Below are positions 48,393-60,912 of a DNA stretch of 64,000 nt, one piece after another. Numbering within the stretch: the stretch's first letter is position 1; the number at the start of each line of letters is the position of its first letter. This DNA is from Tetrastigma voinierianum. Taxonomy: Eukaryota > Streptophyta > Magnoliopsida > Vitales > Vitaceae. The position numbers and the translations under genes are program-made. The stretch is from contig JAEQBH010004683.1 in the NCBI GenBank assembly GCA_016808115.1, positions 1 through 64,000 of the forward strand, read 5' to 3'. Under the pieces are notes generated by a model. It did not search any database. It saw only the letters and a program-made list of their open reading frames with translations, and was not told the origin of the DNA.

Positions 48393-49825
48393 TAGAAGAA
48401 AGGGACTGAATCCTTAATGACTTTGCAGAAACTTATCAGGGAATGACTTCACAGGCTCAGTTCCATCACTCCTCATCCAAAGATCAAAAGATGGATCCCT
48501 TTCTTTGAGGTTTACTTAAATTAAACGAACAATTTCAAATTTCAGACCATCTTGACATTCAGTGGAACATATCACAAAATTTCTGTTTGATGCCAGTGTG
48601 ATGGCAATCCAAATCTTTGTGCAACAATCTTATGCAACAACAAGAAAAACATAGTTGTACCTGTGTAATTGCATCTGTTGCTGTAGTATTAGTATTCCTG
48701 AGCACATTCTCATCTTTTGGGGCTTAAAAGAAGACGAACATGGCGAGGTACTGATTATATTTAAGAAATGATTTCAAGAAGATCATTAATAAATTTTTAA
48801 TTAATTCTGCATATAGCCCCTGAATTTAAAGCCAGACATGAAGAAGATGGAGGATTGGAGAGTAAGAATCTGCAGTTTACATACTCTGAACTTGTAACCA
48901 TTACCAACAACTTCCAAAAAGTACTTGGGAAAGGAGGATTTGGATCAGTTTATGCTGGCTACTTGAACGATGGCACTCAAGTTGCTGTCAAGTTGCTATC
49001 AGAACAATCAGCTCAAGGGTTTAAGGAGTTTCGTTCCGAGGCAAGTGCATATATTCATCATCTATGAAAATTATAGAAATTCCTTCACCATTAAGATTTG
49101 TATACCTTTTACATAACAGGCTCAGTTATTGACAAAGTTCATCACCGGAATCCGCTCCTTTAATTGATACTGCAATGAAGGATCTATACAAGGGCTTGCA
49201 TCTGGTATATATAATGGAAACTTGCAAGAACATTTGTCGGGTATGAGTTGAATCAGAGCGGATAATATCTACATGATTGAGAACAAGTCATTACATCAAT
49301 TCTAATTTTATATGTAATTGTTATGTTATAGGTGCAGGAAAGGACACTATGGTATTGAGTTGAGAACAAAGGCTTAGAATAGCAGTTGATGCAGCACAAG
49401 GTTAGCAAGCATGGAAATTCTTTCTGAACATAGATTTTATTTTTTTCCTGATCTTCATGACTGCACGAAGGGAAATTTTGCAGCACTTGAATATTTGCAG
49501 CCGCTGTGCCACCAATAGTCCATAGAGATGTTAAGACTTCCAACATTTTGTTGGATGGAAATGGGAATGTACCACGTGATTAGCTGAACAGATTCATGCC
49601 ATCAGAGAGTAGAATTCTTGTATCTACTAAAGTTGCTGGCACACCCGGCTACCTTGATCCTGAGTAAGTTCATGTGTTGGATTGTTAGTCTAAATTAATG
49701 TTTTTATACGACATCGAACATCTATTAGAGGAAAAATTTATAACGTATATATGTTAAGGAGTCTGCTTAACTTAATTTAATGTCAGATGAAATATAGATT
49801 GCAAAGCTGGGATTTCAAACCCTGG

Positions 49826-50062
49826 TGCTATTGGGTTTGTTTGGCCCCTTGGGAGATCTATCACAGAGGGTCTCCATGTGACTGGTTTGGTCCAAAGTGG
49901 TCACAGAACGCAGAAGTCAGCGTTGAAGTCTGCTCCCACGACCCTAGTATAGGATTTGTTTGTCACATAAGGGACCTACATAAGAGCAAGTAGTTCAGAT
50001 CCCTGACCTAAAAGAGGGAAGTTTGTTTGGTCCCATGAGAGATCTAGTCACATAGAGGGTCT
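49826..50062. repeat. Direct repeat pair in the activation-loop intron of copy 5
   Basis: About 40 bp at 49826-49871 (tttgtttggccccttgggagatctatcacagagggtc style) recurs at 50019-50062 with few changes. The stretch in between is GC-richer than the surrounding intron; it may be a small inserted element. Confidence 0.6.
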
Positions 50063-50731
50063 AAGAGAAGTGTGTCCTGTTTATACATTTTTTATTTTTG
50101 CCCATGTGTATGGTTGGATTAATATCTTTACCTTTCTTGGTTTAACAACAAAGGGCGGATTTAGCGAATTTAGATCGGAACCTCCTATTGTATCCAAAGA
50201 GAATAACACTCAAATAACAGACTTTGTCCAATTGAAATGCATATTAGCCACGCTAAAGCCCACTTCTGTAAATTTTGCAAAACTTAAAGTTACTTAATCT
50301 TCAACTTGTTCTTATGCAGGTACTATATGTCGAATAATCTAAACGAGAAAAGCGATGTTTACGCTTTTGGGATAGTCCTGTTGGAGCTGGTCACAGCCCT
50401 TCCTGCAATAATACAAGGCCATGAAAACACACACATAGTTGACTGGATCAGTCCCAGGCTTGAAGGAGGGGAAATAAGAAGCATTGTAGACTGTAGGCTA
50501 AACGGAGGTTTCAACACCAACTCGGCCTGGAAACTGGTAGAGACAGCCATGGCTCAGGCAGCTAAGAAGCTCCATACAAAGGCCAGCAATGAGCCAAGTG
50601 GTGGTGGAGCTAAAGGAGTGTTTGGAGATGGAAATACACAGCAATAGAAAATATCAAGCTACAGAATCAAGTACTGATACAGTTCATATGTTTGCTGTTG
50701 ACCCTGACCTCTCAATGCCTCATGCAAGATA

Positions 50732-53362
50732 GTGGAAGTATACATGGGCATTGGTTTTTGGAAGATTAAGATTGTTGAAAATTTTATGAAGTATTTCTTG
50801 GGTTATTACTGTTGGCCGGATGGCTAGACTTTTCTTTCGCACAAAAATGATTATGATTAGGAACAAAGAATAATACATAAAATAACAAAACTGAATCATA
50901 AAGAAGGTAGGAGAAATAAAACCGATTATTGTGAAATTCATACTCTTCTTAAATGCCTTTTCTAATAGTGCTTTGAGATTCACTGATGTCGGTTCATGAA
51001 TAGTTGGGGGTTTGTTGAATGGTCAACAAAAATAATTTTGTTGTTAGTTCAGGCAAACAGCAACCAAAACTTTAATTCTTCTAGGACTCTATATATTCTT
51101 TGCTCTGTCATGCCCCGAACCTGCGCTATGGGCGATTTACTCATCACCACACACAAGCCTATAAAAAGTGCTCAAAATACGGAACGAACAAAACTCACTT
51201 TGTAATTCTTGTTCAAAGTAATAGGCAACATTATAAATTTTAATTTTAAATTTCAAAATTTCATGCCAATAAAAATTATTTCTAAATCTTCTCAATGCAA
51301 TAAACCCGTTATATATTTTTATAGCAGAGGCTTGACTATTCAACTTATGTCAATGGTTTTCGCTTCTCAGAAATCTCAACCTCAACTCTAAGAAATTTGA
51401 CCCAAGTTCTCTTTTCTTACTTTTTGTATAGACTTGATTGTGAAGTTTGGGGTCAAAATAAACTTGTAGTTTTGATAAAATGTTTGCCAAAATCTTATAG
51501 CTTTACTAAAGTAACCCAAATGGGGCATGACCAAGAAAAATGGAGAGAGTGCAATCATCAAAAGTAAATAAAAATAAAAATAAAGGAAGAAGAAGAAATG
51601 AGTAGTTATTAGGTTTTTTTATCATATTTAGCTCAAGTTGGTAAATTGTTTCTTACTTACGACTAAACCTAAGATGCACCGCATTTTTCTCACGCAAGGC
51701 CCCAATCGACATGCGAACTCGCTTTTTTATTAAGAAAATCAAGTCATCACTTATTTTGTTTATTTTTTTGGGCTGAAAATAAAATGTGCTAAATAAAACT
51801 CTTGTATTTAATTTCTTTATTTGCAAGATACTGCTCGCTTAAAAACCAAGCCCAAATCCAGCCATTATGTACGATATGAGTCAGAACACCCTTTAGTCTC
51901 AGATAAAACGGTCTCTCCTAAACAAGTTTAGAAAACGGTAACAATTAATTAATTAATTATGGATACGAAGAAAAAGAATCACATTACTCGATACATAAAA
52001 AAATAAATTTGTCTTACTTATAAAAGAGAGATCTGACTTACTTTTAAAAAAATCAAGATCCACCCTTAGTTAACATGAGAATTATTTGTATTTGTTTATT
52101 AAGATCCAACTTGGTCCAAAAGATTTACTTAACTAATTTAGAAAGGAACGAACTTACAACTTTATTTAGAAGTTTTTTTATTATTTGAAAACTGGTTTAA
52201 AATTTATTTTATTTATAAAAATGAACAATCTTATTTAAAAACAAATGAATAGAAGGATCATGTGATTATAAACAACAATTTGAATTTTTCTAAAACAAAT
52301 TTTATTCTTTATAAAAAACATTCCTTGGCTGCCTTCTTATTTAGGACAATAATTATTTAAAAATATCTAATATAACTGCTTTGATAAATTAAATTTATTA
52401 ATTATTATGGATATTTATTAAACACATAAAATTATAAAATTACATGTTCAATTTTTCATACAACCAACTAAAGTATATTAGAATGAACTTACAAATTTAT
52501 ATATAAAAAAATAATAATCATAATAATATAATTAAATATCAATGAGGAAACTCGATAATGTACTAAAAAGTCCCATTTGTAATTTACGTAATTCTAGTTC
52601 TTGTTGAACTGTCTTCCGCCTGGTTAATCCAGTACTGATCAACAAAAGCACCAAGAGCGGGCTCCACGCAAAAACAAAAATAAGTCCAAAAGAGAAAAAT
52701 GCATTAAAGTAGGAAAAAGAGGTTAAGTTATAATAATTTTTCAAGTCTAATAATAAGGCTAAATTAAGCTAATCAATTGATTTCATTCATGCCAATGAGC
52801 TTCAACACATATGTTATCATTATCATGGGAGTCTATAGTCTCAAAATTAGTGACATTATAGCTATCCAATTTGATAAGTTCCACCAATACAAATTTCATA
52901 TTAATTAGTAAGTCTCATTCAAATATAAAGTCCACAAACTCCACTGGTTAATCAATATATGAACCAAATTTATAAATTTCAATAACAAACAAAATTTTCT
53001 TAACAATTAACAAAACCCAATTTAAAATATTTAATGTCCTAAAATACAATAGGCACAAATATACAAAAATCTAGGTTTAAATAGAACTATCTCATAATTT
53101 AAGCCTAATTCAATATGCAAATTTAATATTCAGTCAAAAGCAACCAAATAAAAGCAAGTACCTAAAATAACTTTGTGCCACCAATAACTCCAACTTAGAT
53201 ATATATTCAATTGATGCAAAATCTATATTTTCATAATTCGCTTAATTAATCTGATACATGAGAACTTAAAATTAAATCCAAAATATCATAATTTACAATT
53301 AGCACCATAAAAGTATACCAAAATAATTTTACTAAGGGTTGTAGAACACAAAAATAAGGATA
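50732..53362. other. AT-rich intergenic region
   Basis: No gene recognised. It contains one LTR-like block (51106-51533); the rest is low-complexity AT-rich sequence. Confidence 0.45.
51106..51533. mobile_element. Candidate solo LTR
   Basis: Starts TGTCATGCCCCGAAC and ends ggggcatgaccA, so the ends form the inverted repeat TGTCATGCCCC/GGGGCATGAC typical of several plant Gypsy LTRs. About 428 bp, no coding. No clear 5-bp target duplication. Confidence 0.5.
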
Positions 53363-56300
53363 AATCAGAAACCCGGTAAAATTTCAATTTTCAAAAGGGT
53401 AAACGGTAATTTCGTCAAAACCCAAAATTTTTTAGATACGGACATCAAACGGATTTCACCATCACTGCTCGGAATTCAATATACCAAGTCGACTTTGGCC
53501 GACCAGACAAAATGCACTCACGCCGAGACACCGCGCCGGTGCCGTGAAACGGCTCGTGAGTTATTACGTGATGGATAAAAAGTCACCTACTGGAGACGGT
53601 GATTCACGCGACGCTTACTTGTAGCAGAGAGTATAAACGAACGGGCCTAGGATTGTGTCAAGCGTCAAAAACGTTAAAAACGGACAATATCGGAATTAAA
53701 ACCGAACGCGAATGGTGATAATAAAACAAACGGTCAAATGTTTTCCTCAAACAAGAGAAAAATGTACTCTGAGCTGAACAAATCGGCAGTGGCTTAATTT
53801 TTGTTGGAGAGAGAGCGAGATCCTTCTCTCTAGATTTCCTACGCTCCCGACCGTCGCCTCTACTTTGAGCCAAAGAAGAAAGTCATCTGACACGAGGGCC
53901 ACGCGCACACCGATTTGGTGAGTTCACACTCCAAGAGGTAGGGATATTTTCCTACTTGTGTTATTTTCCGCCATGGTTTCATGTAAATGGTCACGATGTT
54001 CCCGAGACTTGATTACTGTGTTTTCTTGCCCAAAACATTTGAACCGAGGGAGAAAACTATTATATTGGTCGTGAATTGGTTTAACCAGGTCGTTCACTTT
54101 GAATGGTAGTGACGGATTTTCGCAGTGAACTTTTACGAGACGTTGTGATTCAAACAATTTCGTTTGTTAATTAGCTCATGAGTTAATTTTGGTGTTATTT
54201 ACAGAATTCTAATAACATGATTTATGCGACTAATTATGTTAAGATATACACAAGTTTTATATATTAGCATGAGTTTGTTACGATCGACATAATGTACCTA
54301 TATGCACTCAGACACTTAGAATATTGTGAGGAGTGGTTGATATTAAAAGAAATACAAAAGGAAAATATTGTGAAAGAAATTTCGACTAAGATTTTCCGAA
54401 GAATTTCTGGGAGTAGTCAGTCTAAACGTATCACTTTTATAAGACTGACCGTTTTCGAGCGTTATTCAGCAATTGGCTCCTGAGGGTAGTCCAATATATT
54501 TATCGGTCTAAGAGTAAGTTTCTCGAAACAAAAGCTTTTGTTTCAAAACCTATTTTACCAGATTCGCTGGCGATGCGCGAGGAGTCAATGGTAACGGACA
54601 CGGACAAGCATGCAGACATTCAAGTAGCTTCATGTAATCGCCGATGCGATTGTTCATTACCACATGCGCACTTAGCTGAAAGAACCTAATGAGGAAATTA
54701 TCACTCATCGTGGCTTTACTCACCCCTTTGCCGAGGATCATTTCGCATACGGCGCCAGAAGAGGACGACGCCACTAGAGGCCGCGTGGAAGAAGCTCCTG
54801 TGGTTTTCAGTGATTCGCTGGTAGAACATGTATTAAAACTTCTTTAAATTTTGATATATGTTTTGGTTAAGAGAATTGTAATAACTCTAAACTAGCTGGC
54901 AGAGTTGATATATTTTGTGAGTATTGATGACGGGGCCCAAGTGGCTATTTTACTCGCATGTATCCAGGTCGCTGGAAAAACATCGGTATGCGTCATATTT
55001 CAAATCGCATACAGCATCATCGATTTTCATGAGTGGCGCTCAAGTCATCCACATCCACGAATATTTTAAGTTTGGCTGACGGTTGTCAACTGACACCTCG
55101 TTTTAAGGGGCTCACAAATATATCGTGAGCTTAGTTTATAAATACTTGGTTTAGTGTCAATAAGTTAGGTATATCGATACCCGTGACTCGGGCGGAACGA
55201 GTTAGACTGGGCGCATAATCGCGGCATTTTGATGAATGGTGCATTTTGATGAGTGTTGTGTATGATGTGTGGTTATGTGCTTGTATGCTTGATAAAGATA
55301 GGAGTAAATTAAAACCTTAGGAGGTTGAGAAATTTTGGGCAAATATCCATAATTAAATTAAAAATGATGTGAAGAAAATTTTTTCTGAAGGTTTATGTTG
55401 TGTAAACTGAAAATAAAATAAAATAAATTTAAATAAATTTATTTGGTTATATTGGAAAATGAAAAAAATATATATTTTTTTTCTTTGGGTGGTTTTCAAA
55501 GAGGGGCCGGAACAGAAAAAGTGTAAAAAAAAATTCGCCGAGAAGATCAGATGGTTATCGCTTACTGAAAGTCACAATACAATGGATTTGACGCACATGT
55601 ATTGGGGAGGCCGCCCGGGCGAGCGGATCGGCCACACGACACGCCAACCACGCCACGACACGCGCTGGCGGAGGCCACGACATGGCCGGCCGCGCCAAGA
55701 AGGGCGTACGCGCGCACGCACGCGCCAGGCCGGTGAGTGTGTAATGATACAAAGTTTTTGCATCGCGGACAGAGAGCAGACTTGCCGCCGGCCTGCGGTC
55801 ACGATATAGTTCATCGCGGACAGCAGCGGTTCGGGTTAAGCGAGGGCGTATCACGATACAAACGCATTGTATCGCGACGTGGGGTAGAGGTTGCCGGGCG
55901 GTCGCGAGATAGCCACAACACGACGCCTTAGTGCGGCCACTGATACGATCGCCAAATAAGGACAAGATTTGCACGCAAATGGCACCCGCCCACAACATTT
56001 CCGGGCAGATGAGGCCCTCGCGACATCGACACCGGTGCTGGAAGCTCTCGCGATACGCACCCCGCGACGCCACGACACGGCCGACACCCGGGCCGCCCGT
56101 GCAAGGCGCTACGCTCGTGGCACAGTCGGGCTGCAGGTGCACTCGTGCACCCAACCCGCTTTGACTAAGTGCATCGCTCAGTCATCGTCGATACCGCTTC
56201 CGGCAACACCGCTCATGAGCACTTTCACGAGGTTTTAAAAAAAAATAATAATACACACACAAAATCAAATCAAATGAAATAAAATCTTTTAAAATGAAAT

Positions 56301-56455
56301 TTTCTAAAATAAAATTTTGTTGCATATGGATTAATATAAGGAACATTATTGTCTTCACATTTCCTATGAATGCAATGACATTGTGTATGAAATATTTTTC
56401 TTTATATAAATAGTGTCTCTAATGTGATTGCCTTTAGATACTTATTATAATTTAA
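53363..56455 (+). repeat. 5' LTR of the chromovirus
   Basis: Starts near aaacccggtaaaattt. The right limit is set by a weak primer-binding-like site (tattcgatacgtgt, family tggtatcagagc) just before the gag-like ATG at 56477. TATA-like tataaatagtg is at about 56403. It holds a GC-rich segment (55600-56210) missing from the 3' LTR. Confidence 0.6.
55600..56210. other. CpG-rich segment in the 5' LTR
   Basis: High GC with many CG dinucleotides (cgcgcgcacgcacgcgcc and similar) inside AT-rich surroundings. Contains the hairpin CGATACAA-acgca-TTGTATCG (55854-55874). Reading frames seen across it are a by-product of GC richness, not genes. Confidence 0.7.
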
Positions 56456-56476
56456 CTTATTATTCGATACGTGTAG

Positions 56477-57700
56477 ATGGCTAGTTCGAGGGCGCAGGAC
56501 AAAGAGGGTCGTCCATGAGGTGCCAGCCAAGCACCACCGTGATTCACCGTTGCGCCTATTGGCGCTGCAGAGATTGGCAATACCGTTATCAGATAAAGCA
56601 ACACAGTTAGCAAATGGAGGTCCGAGAGTAACCTTCGAGGTTTAAAGTGGCTGCAATCCTCCGACATTCGCTGTGGGGAGGAGATCCGGCGGTGGCGCAC
56701 TACTGGTTCATGCAAAGCCTAGCCGGTTGAGCACAAGACAATTCTACACCCATCAGACTAGACTAGCCGCTGCTCCACCTGTAGGGTGAGGCTCAAGCAT
56801 GGTGGAATCCCAAGACCCTGCGACCTGCAGGCAATGACATGCGCAGTTCCCGAGCTGTTCACGGGTAAGTATTTTCCTGATACTTCTCGGCCACGCCGAA
56901 GGCCCGGGAGTTCCTAAAGTCAAGCAAAGTGGGACGATGATCGGCGATGGATTATGTGGCTAGATTCACGTGCAGCCAGCCCGCTTGTCGATGACTATGT
57001 GGCCACCGATACGCCAGTTTTGAGAGATTCGAGAATGGGCTAAAGTTGTCCATTCGCGTGATTGTAGACTTCGCCACAGAGGATGGATCTATGGTCGCGA
57101 TACCGACCATGCAGAGCAGATCGCTGACGTCAGAAGACTCGACGCGTGTTAGTAGCAAGAGGCGAGAGTCAATCTTTCTAGTTCAAAGAAAGGCAGAGGG
57201 TCACTCACTCAGGGTTCCAGAGTCGCGCCATCCGCCGTGGACAGATCGTGGCTGCCCGCAGTTGAAGTAGCACTATCACAAGCAGCTCTATACATATGTG
57301 AGGGATTGCCAGCTGTGGATCCTAGGTTTTCGGACAATAGCCCTGGGCCACGGCAGGACAGAGAGATATAATATATTCCACAATAAGATAAAGCCGTAGG
57401 AGCTGCAGATCGCTTGTGAGCCGCACGAGCACCTCCCCACGCATAGACAGTGGGCGGGGCCGAGGCCCACAAAGTGTGGACGCCGTGTCTGGCGGCGTGT
57501 CTACGCCATCACACCACCGATCAGTCACAGATCAACGCATCATACAAGGTAATATTTTTGCTATCTCGCCATGGGCAAGAGTGCAGTTATTCGATTCGTG
57601 CGCCACATTCATTTATCACAAGATCGCCAGGATAGAGCGCTTGGGGAGGTCGAGGCCTGAGGAGCCCTCAGATGTGAGTTCTCCCCAGGATTGTGGCCAG
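56477..57700 (+). pseudogene. Chromovirus gag and protease remnant
   Basis: gag starts near MASSRAQDKEGRP and is quickly stopped. 57022-57100 reads RFENGLKLSIRVIVDFATED, a decayed capsid motif (family RFxxGLRPxI). 57545-57640 reads NIFAISPWARVQLFDSCATF then IYHKIARIE, the aspartic protease (family VLFDSGATHSFIS) with the catalytic DSG changed to DSC. Confidence 0.7.
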
Positions 57701-58099
57701 GAACAACGATGATATGCCGTGGTCATGAAAGCTGAGATCCTCGTGACCCCACTGGCGCTGGACTCTGATGATCGCGTGGACATGTCGAGTTCTGACGTCA
57801 TCCCTGTGGGATGGATCGGGTCGACGTACCATATAGTCGCATCGACAGTGAAATGAGAAGAGGGTTACCGCCACACACAGGATCTGAAAATTGTTAGGTT
57901 CGTGGGGACAAACATGATATTCGCCTCGCACAAAGGTACGAGTCCGTGTTGGGTGGATGTCACAAGACAGCAAGCCCATCTCCCAGAGGACGAGGTAAAG
58001 ACCGTACTTAGATCTACCTCGAGTAGCTCGCGAGTATGAGGATGTTTTTCCTAATGAGCTATCGGGATCGCCTCCGCAGAGGGTTGTAGACTTCTAAGA

Positions 58100-58950
58100 C
58101 GAAGTTACACCCTGTATTTCGCCCATCTCTATGACTAAGACAGATGGCACCATTTGAGTTGCAAGAACTGTGAGTCCACGCCAGGAGCCACCGGACAAGG
58201 GGGTTCATTAGACCGAGCACTTCACCACGGGCGCCTAGTTCGCTTTGCAAAGAAGAAGGACAAGACCCCTTCGACCGTGGGCATCGATCATCGACAATAA
58301 CAGGTTGCGATTAAGAATCTCCACTCCATCGCCATGATCGATGACTTGTTTGATCACTGAGAAGCAAGCTACCTACTTCAAGATGCACTCCTCGCACTGC
58401 CATCATCACCGAGGGTCAGAGACGACATCCCCAAGACAAAGGTTTAGGAAGCCGTATGGGCACCTTTGAGTTTACAAAGGATGCCCTTTGATCGACGACC
58501 ACGCCGAAAGATTCACGACCTCATGCATGCGTATCTTGAACCCTATCTAGATCACGGTCGTAGTCTTCGTGGATGACATTTCGATCTACTCCCGCCGCAG
58601 TGGGAGCATGAGTATCACTTCGAGGATTGTTTTACAGCTTGGTCGAGACCATCACCGCAGACGCTAAGTTCGCAAGCGTGAGTTTCGCCATCGAGGTGAG
58701 GTTTTCGACACGCAGGTCGCGATCGTGACGCGGTCGCAGAGACCTTGAGAAGGTCGAGGCCGTGATGAGTCGGGAGAGGTCAAGTCGTACTTTCGAGATA
58801 CGAGTTTCGATCACTGCACACAGAGATTCATTGGAGATTTTCCCGATTGGAAGACTTCCATGACGAGATTGACCTTAATGAGGTCAAGTTTGGATTGGAT
58901 GACCGATGAGGAAGTTATCTGTGAGTCAAGAGGGGAGGGGCTTACTACGC
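58100..58950 (+). pseudogene. Chromovirus reverse transcriptase / RNase H remnant
   Basis: In order: YRMAPFELQEL-like segment (58130-58170), DKGFIRPST-like (58195-58225), LNRVTIKNLHSIAMIDDL-like (58300-58350), RVRDDDIPKT-like (58410-58440), then active site FVDDISIYS (58567-58593, family FIDDILVYS) and, at 58835-58910, FIGDFPDWKTSMTRLT and LDWMTDE of the RT/RNase H connection. Frames jump between blocks. Confidence 0.85.
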
Positions 58951-59559
58951 CCTATCTTGATAGTCCCGGATGGCGGGACAGGGCACAAGCAGGTCAGATG
59001 CCCCGAGATTAACCGGGATGTGTTTGATGCAAACGGAGGTAGTGGCCATGGTTCCGCCATTGAAGAATCATGAGCGTAAATACCCCACACACCCACGGAG
59101 TCATACTAGTCTTCGCCGAAGACTGGGCGCCACTACTCATATGGCGAGGAGTTTGAGGTGTACCGACCACAAAAAACCCAAGATTTTACCAGCGGACCTC
59201 ACTATGAGGCAACGCAGATGGATGGAGTTCCTAGAGTGATTACACTACCAGACACACACCTTGTAAGGAAAATGGCCGATGCACTACTAAGTCACTAAGA
59301 CACAAGATTTCTTCCCTGAATGGCTGACAGCCGAGACTGTGGGACAATGGGCTACAAGATCGCAGCTGTGCTCGTCAGGTATGTTGGGGGAGTTTAGTGG
59401 CTACAACTGGGCCACTATTGAGCAGAGTGATTGAGTCACGGGGGTAGGACACAGAGATAGTGTCCATCAGGGACTTGTACATCAGTAATAAGTGACTTTA
59501 GGGCTGGACCACCCACACGTATGGTAGTCTTCTTACATAGTAATTTTTAGTGTCTCTGT

Positions 59560-60350
59560 ATTGATCCGATTTGAGAGAGGAGATTCGTGCGGGAGTTTCA
59601 CTACTCCTCGACTATTGCGGCATCCAGTGGCACCGAAGATGTACCAGATCTCGCAACGCACTACCCGAGTGGGACGAAGAGACACGCAGGGGACTTTGCT
59701 CGACGATGTTCACGTCGCCAGTTAAGGTCGAAAGCACCGGCCGCCAGCATACTTCACCCATCGGAGGGGTATTTCATGGATCTTGGGAACACACTATTTG
59801 ATGATCTAGACCACTTCCAAGACACCATGACATGATGCAAGAGGGTGATGACCTACCATGAAGCTCCACATTTTCACCGCATGATGACCTTCACATCAAG
59901 AGATTCGCTTACATATTCGAGATATTCCTGGCCACATGGTACCAAAGATCCACAAGTACCGAATAGGGACCCGAGGTTTACACGCACTTTTGGAAAAGTT
60001 TCCAAAAGGCTGCGTGAACACGGGCCGACCATGAGTACAACTTTCCACCCACGCATGATGGTCGGGCCGTAGAGGACTATGGCTGTGTTAGAGGACATGC
60101 TCTTTCATGAGCATGCGCCCGGATCATAAGGGTAGCCTGGAACACCACTTTGCCCTGGCACTCCGCCACAACAACAGCTATCGCGAAGATATTGCATTGG
60201 CACCATACGGCGCATCAGAGCGAGCCGCATGCGTATTACCGCTATGTCGACCAGCAGAGAGAGCTCCATCATCGGTCCCCGACATACTGAGACACCTCCA
60301 AGAAGGTGACCTTGATACCATTAACGCCTTCTCACGCCAGAGCCTGCCAT
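59560..60350 (+). pseudogene. Chromovirus integrase remnant
   Basis: 59587-59790 reads VREFHYSSTIAASSGTEDV, then YPSGTKRHAGDFARRC and KAPAASILHPSE, the zinc-binding and linker region of Gypsy integrase with its cysteines partly lost. 59935-60060 decays from VPxxIVSDRDPRFTSxFW to NRDPRFTRTF and FHPRMMVG. 60120-60180 resembles WEDHLPLxEFAYNNSY. Confidence 0.8.
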
Positions 60351-60639
60351 AAAGAGCTTATGCCGATGCGCGACGCCGCCTGTAATTCTAGGTCAGATCA
60401 CGCTTCTAAGGTGATGCCCTAAGAGAGGAGAGGTCAGCCCTAAGCTTGAGGCTATCGCGAGGTTCATCGCCCTTGAGATACTCGAGAGGGTAGGCACCGT
60501 AGCGCACGGCTGGCTTTATCGCCATCATGTCGTGTCCACGGTATTTCAAGTCTCCATGCTCCGAGGTACACCTGCATCCATCTCATGTAGTGGATCGGGG
60601 AGATCGAGGTCGGGCTACTGGATGGCACCTTCGAGGAGG

Positions 60640-60780
60640 ACCAATGCGCATTATGGATACCGGATCGCTTTGTGATTCCAAGACCGTGAGGTTAAAGCAG
60701 GTGCTATGGCGCACTGGAGTGGGAGAAGTCAACGTGGGAGCGCGAGGACACACAGTGCCACCGATCCTTCTGCTTTAGGG
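60640..60780 (+). pseudogene. Chromodomain remnant
   Basis: DSKTVRLKQVLWRTGVGEVNVGAR fits the C-terminal chromodomain of plant chromoviruses (family pattern LR...I.xVKVLWR.H...EATWE), which in live elements guides integration to heterochromatin. It is followed by the purine tract before the 3' LTR. Confidence 0.6.
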
Positions 60781-60912
60781 GATGAAGCGGCACGCGGGTT
60801 TAGTCGCTTAATACTAAATGATCAGTTTACATGTACGTGTATAGCGCATGTTGCATACGCACGTGATTCGTAGTGATCGTATGCACAGGATGAAATTCTT
60901 TTAAGGAGGAGA

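Larger units (their letters stand above)
44677..50731 (+). pseudogene. LRR-RLK I-type receptor kinase, copy 5 (full-length layout, kinase disabled)
   Basis: Exons: 44677-44749 (signal peptide), 44844-45384 and 45873-46348 (malectin-like), 47219-47357, 47790-47857, 47953-48024 and 48429-48509 (LRRs), 48597-48747 (TM), 48817-49040, 49120-49240, 49332-49400, 49484-49663 and 50320-50731 (kinase). The G-loop LGKGGFGSVYAG and VAVKLL are intact. Damage: a 5-bp loss in the first LRR exon, a 1-bp loss plus another shift in the TM exon, shift and stop in the LLTK exon, W to stop in the LSW motif, and loss of the HRD/DFG context in 49484-49663. The last exon shifts after AMA; the correct frame gives SSIQRPAMSQVVVELKECL, ending at 50731. 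An in-frame upstream ATG at 44662 is an alternative start. Confidence 0.88.

Noticed and set aside
55555..56238. Overlapping open frames up to 199 codons in the CpG-rich segment
   Set aside because: High GC removes stop codons in all frames; no family motif is seen and the region is LTR.
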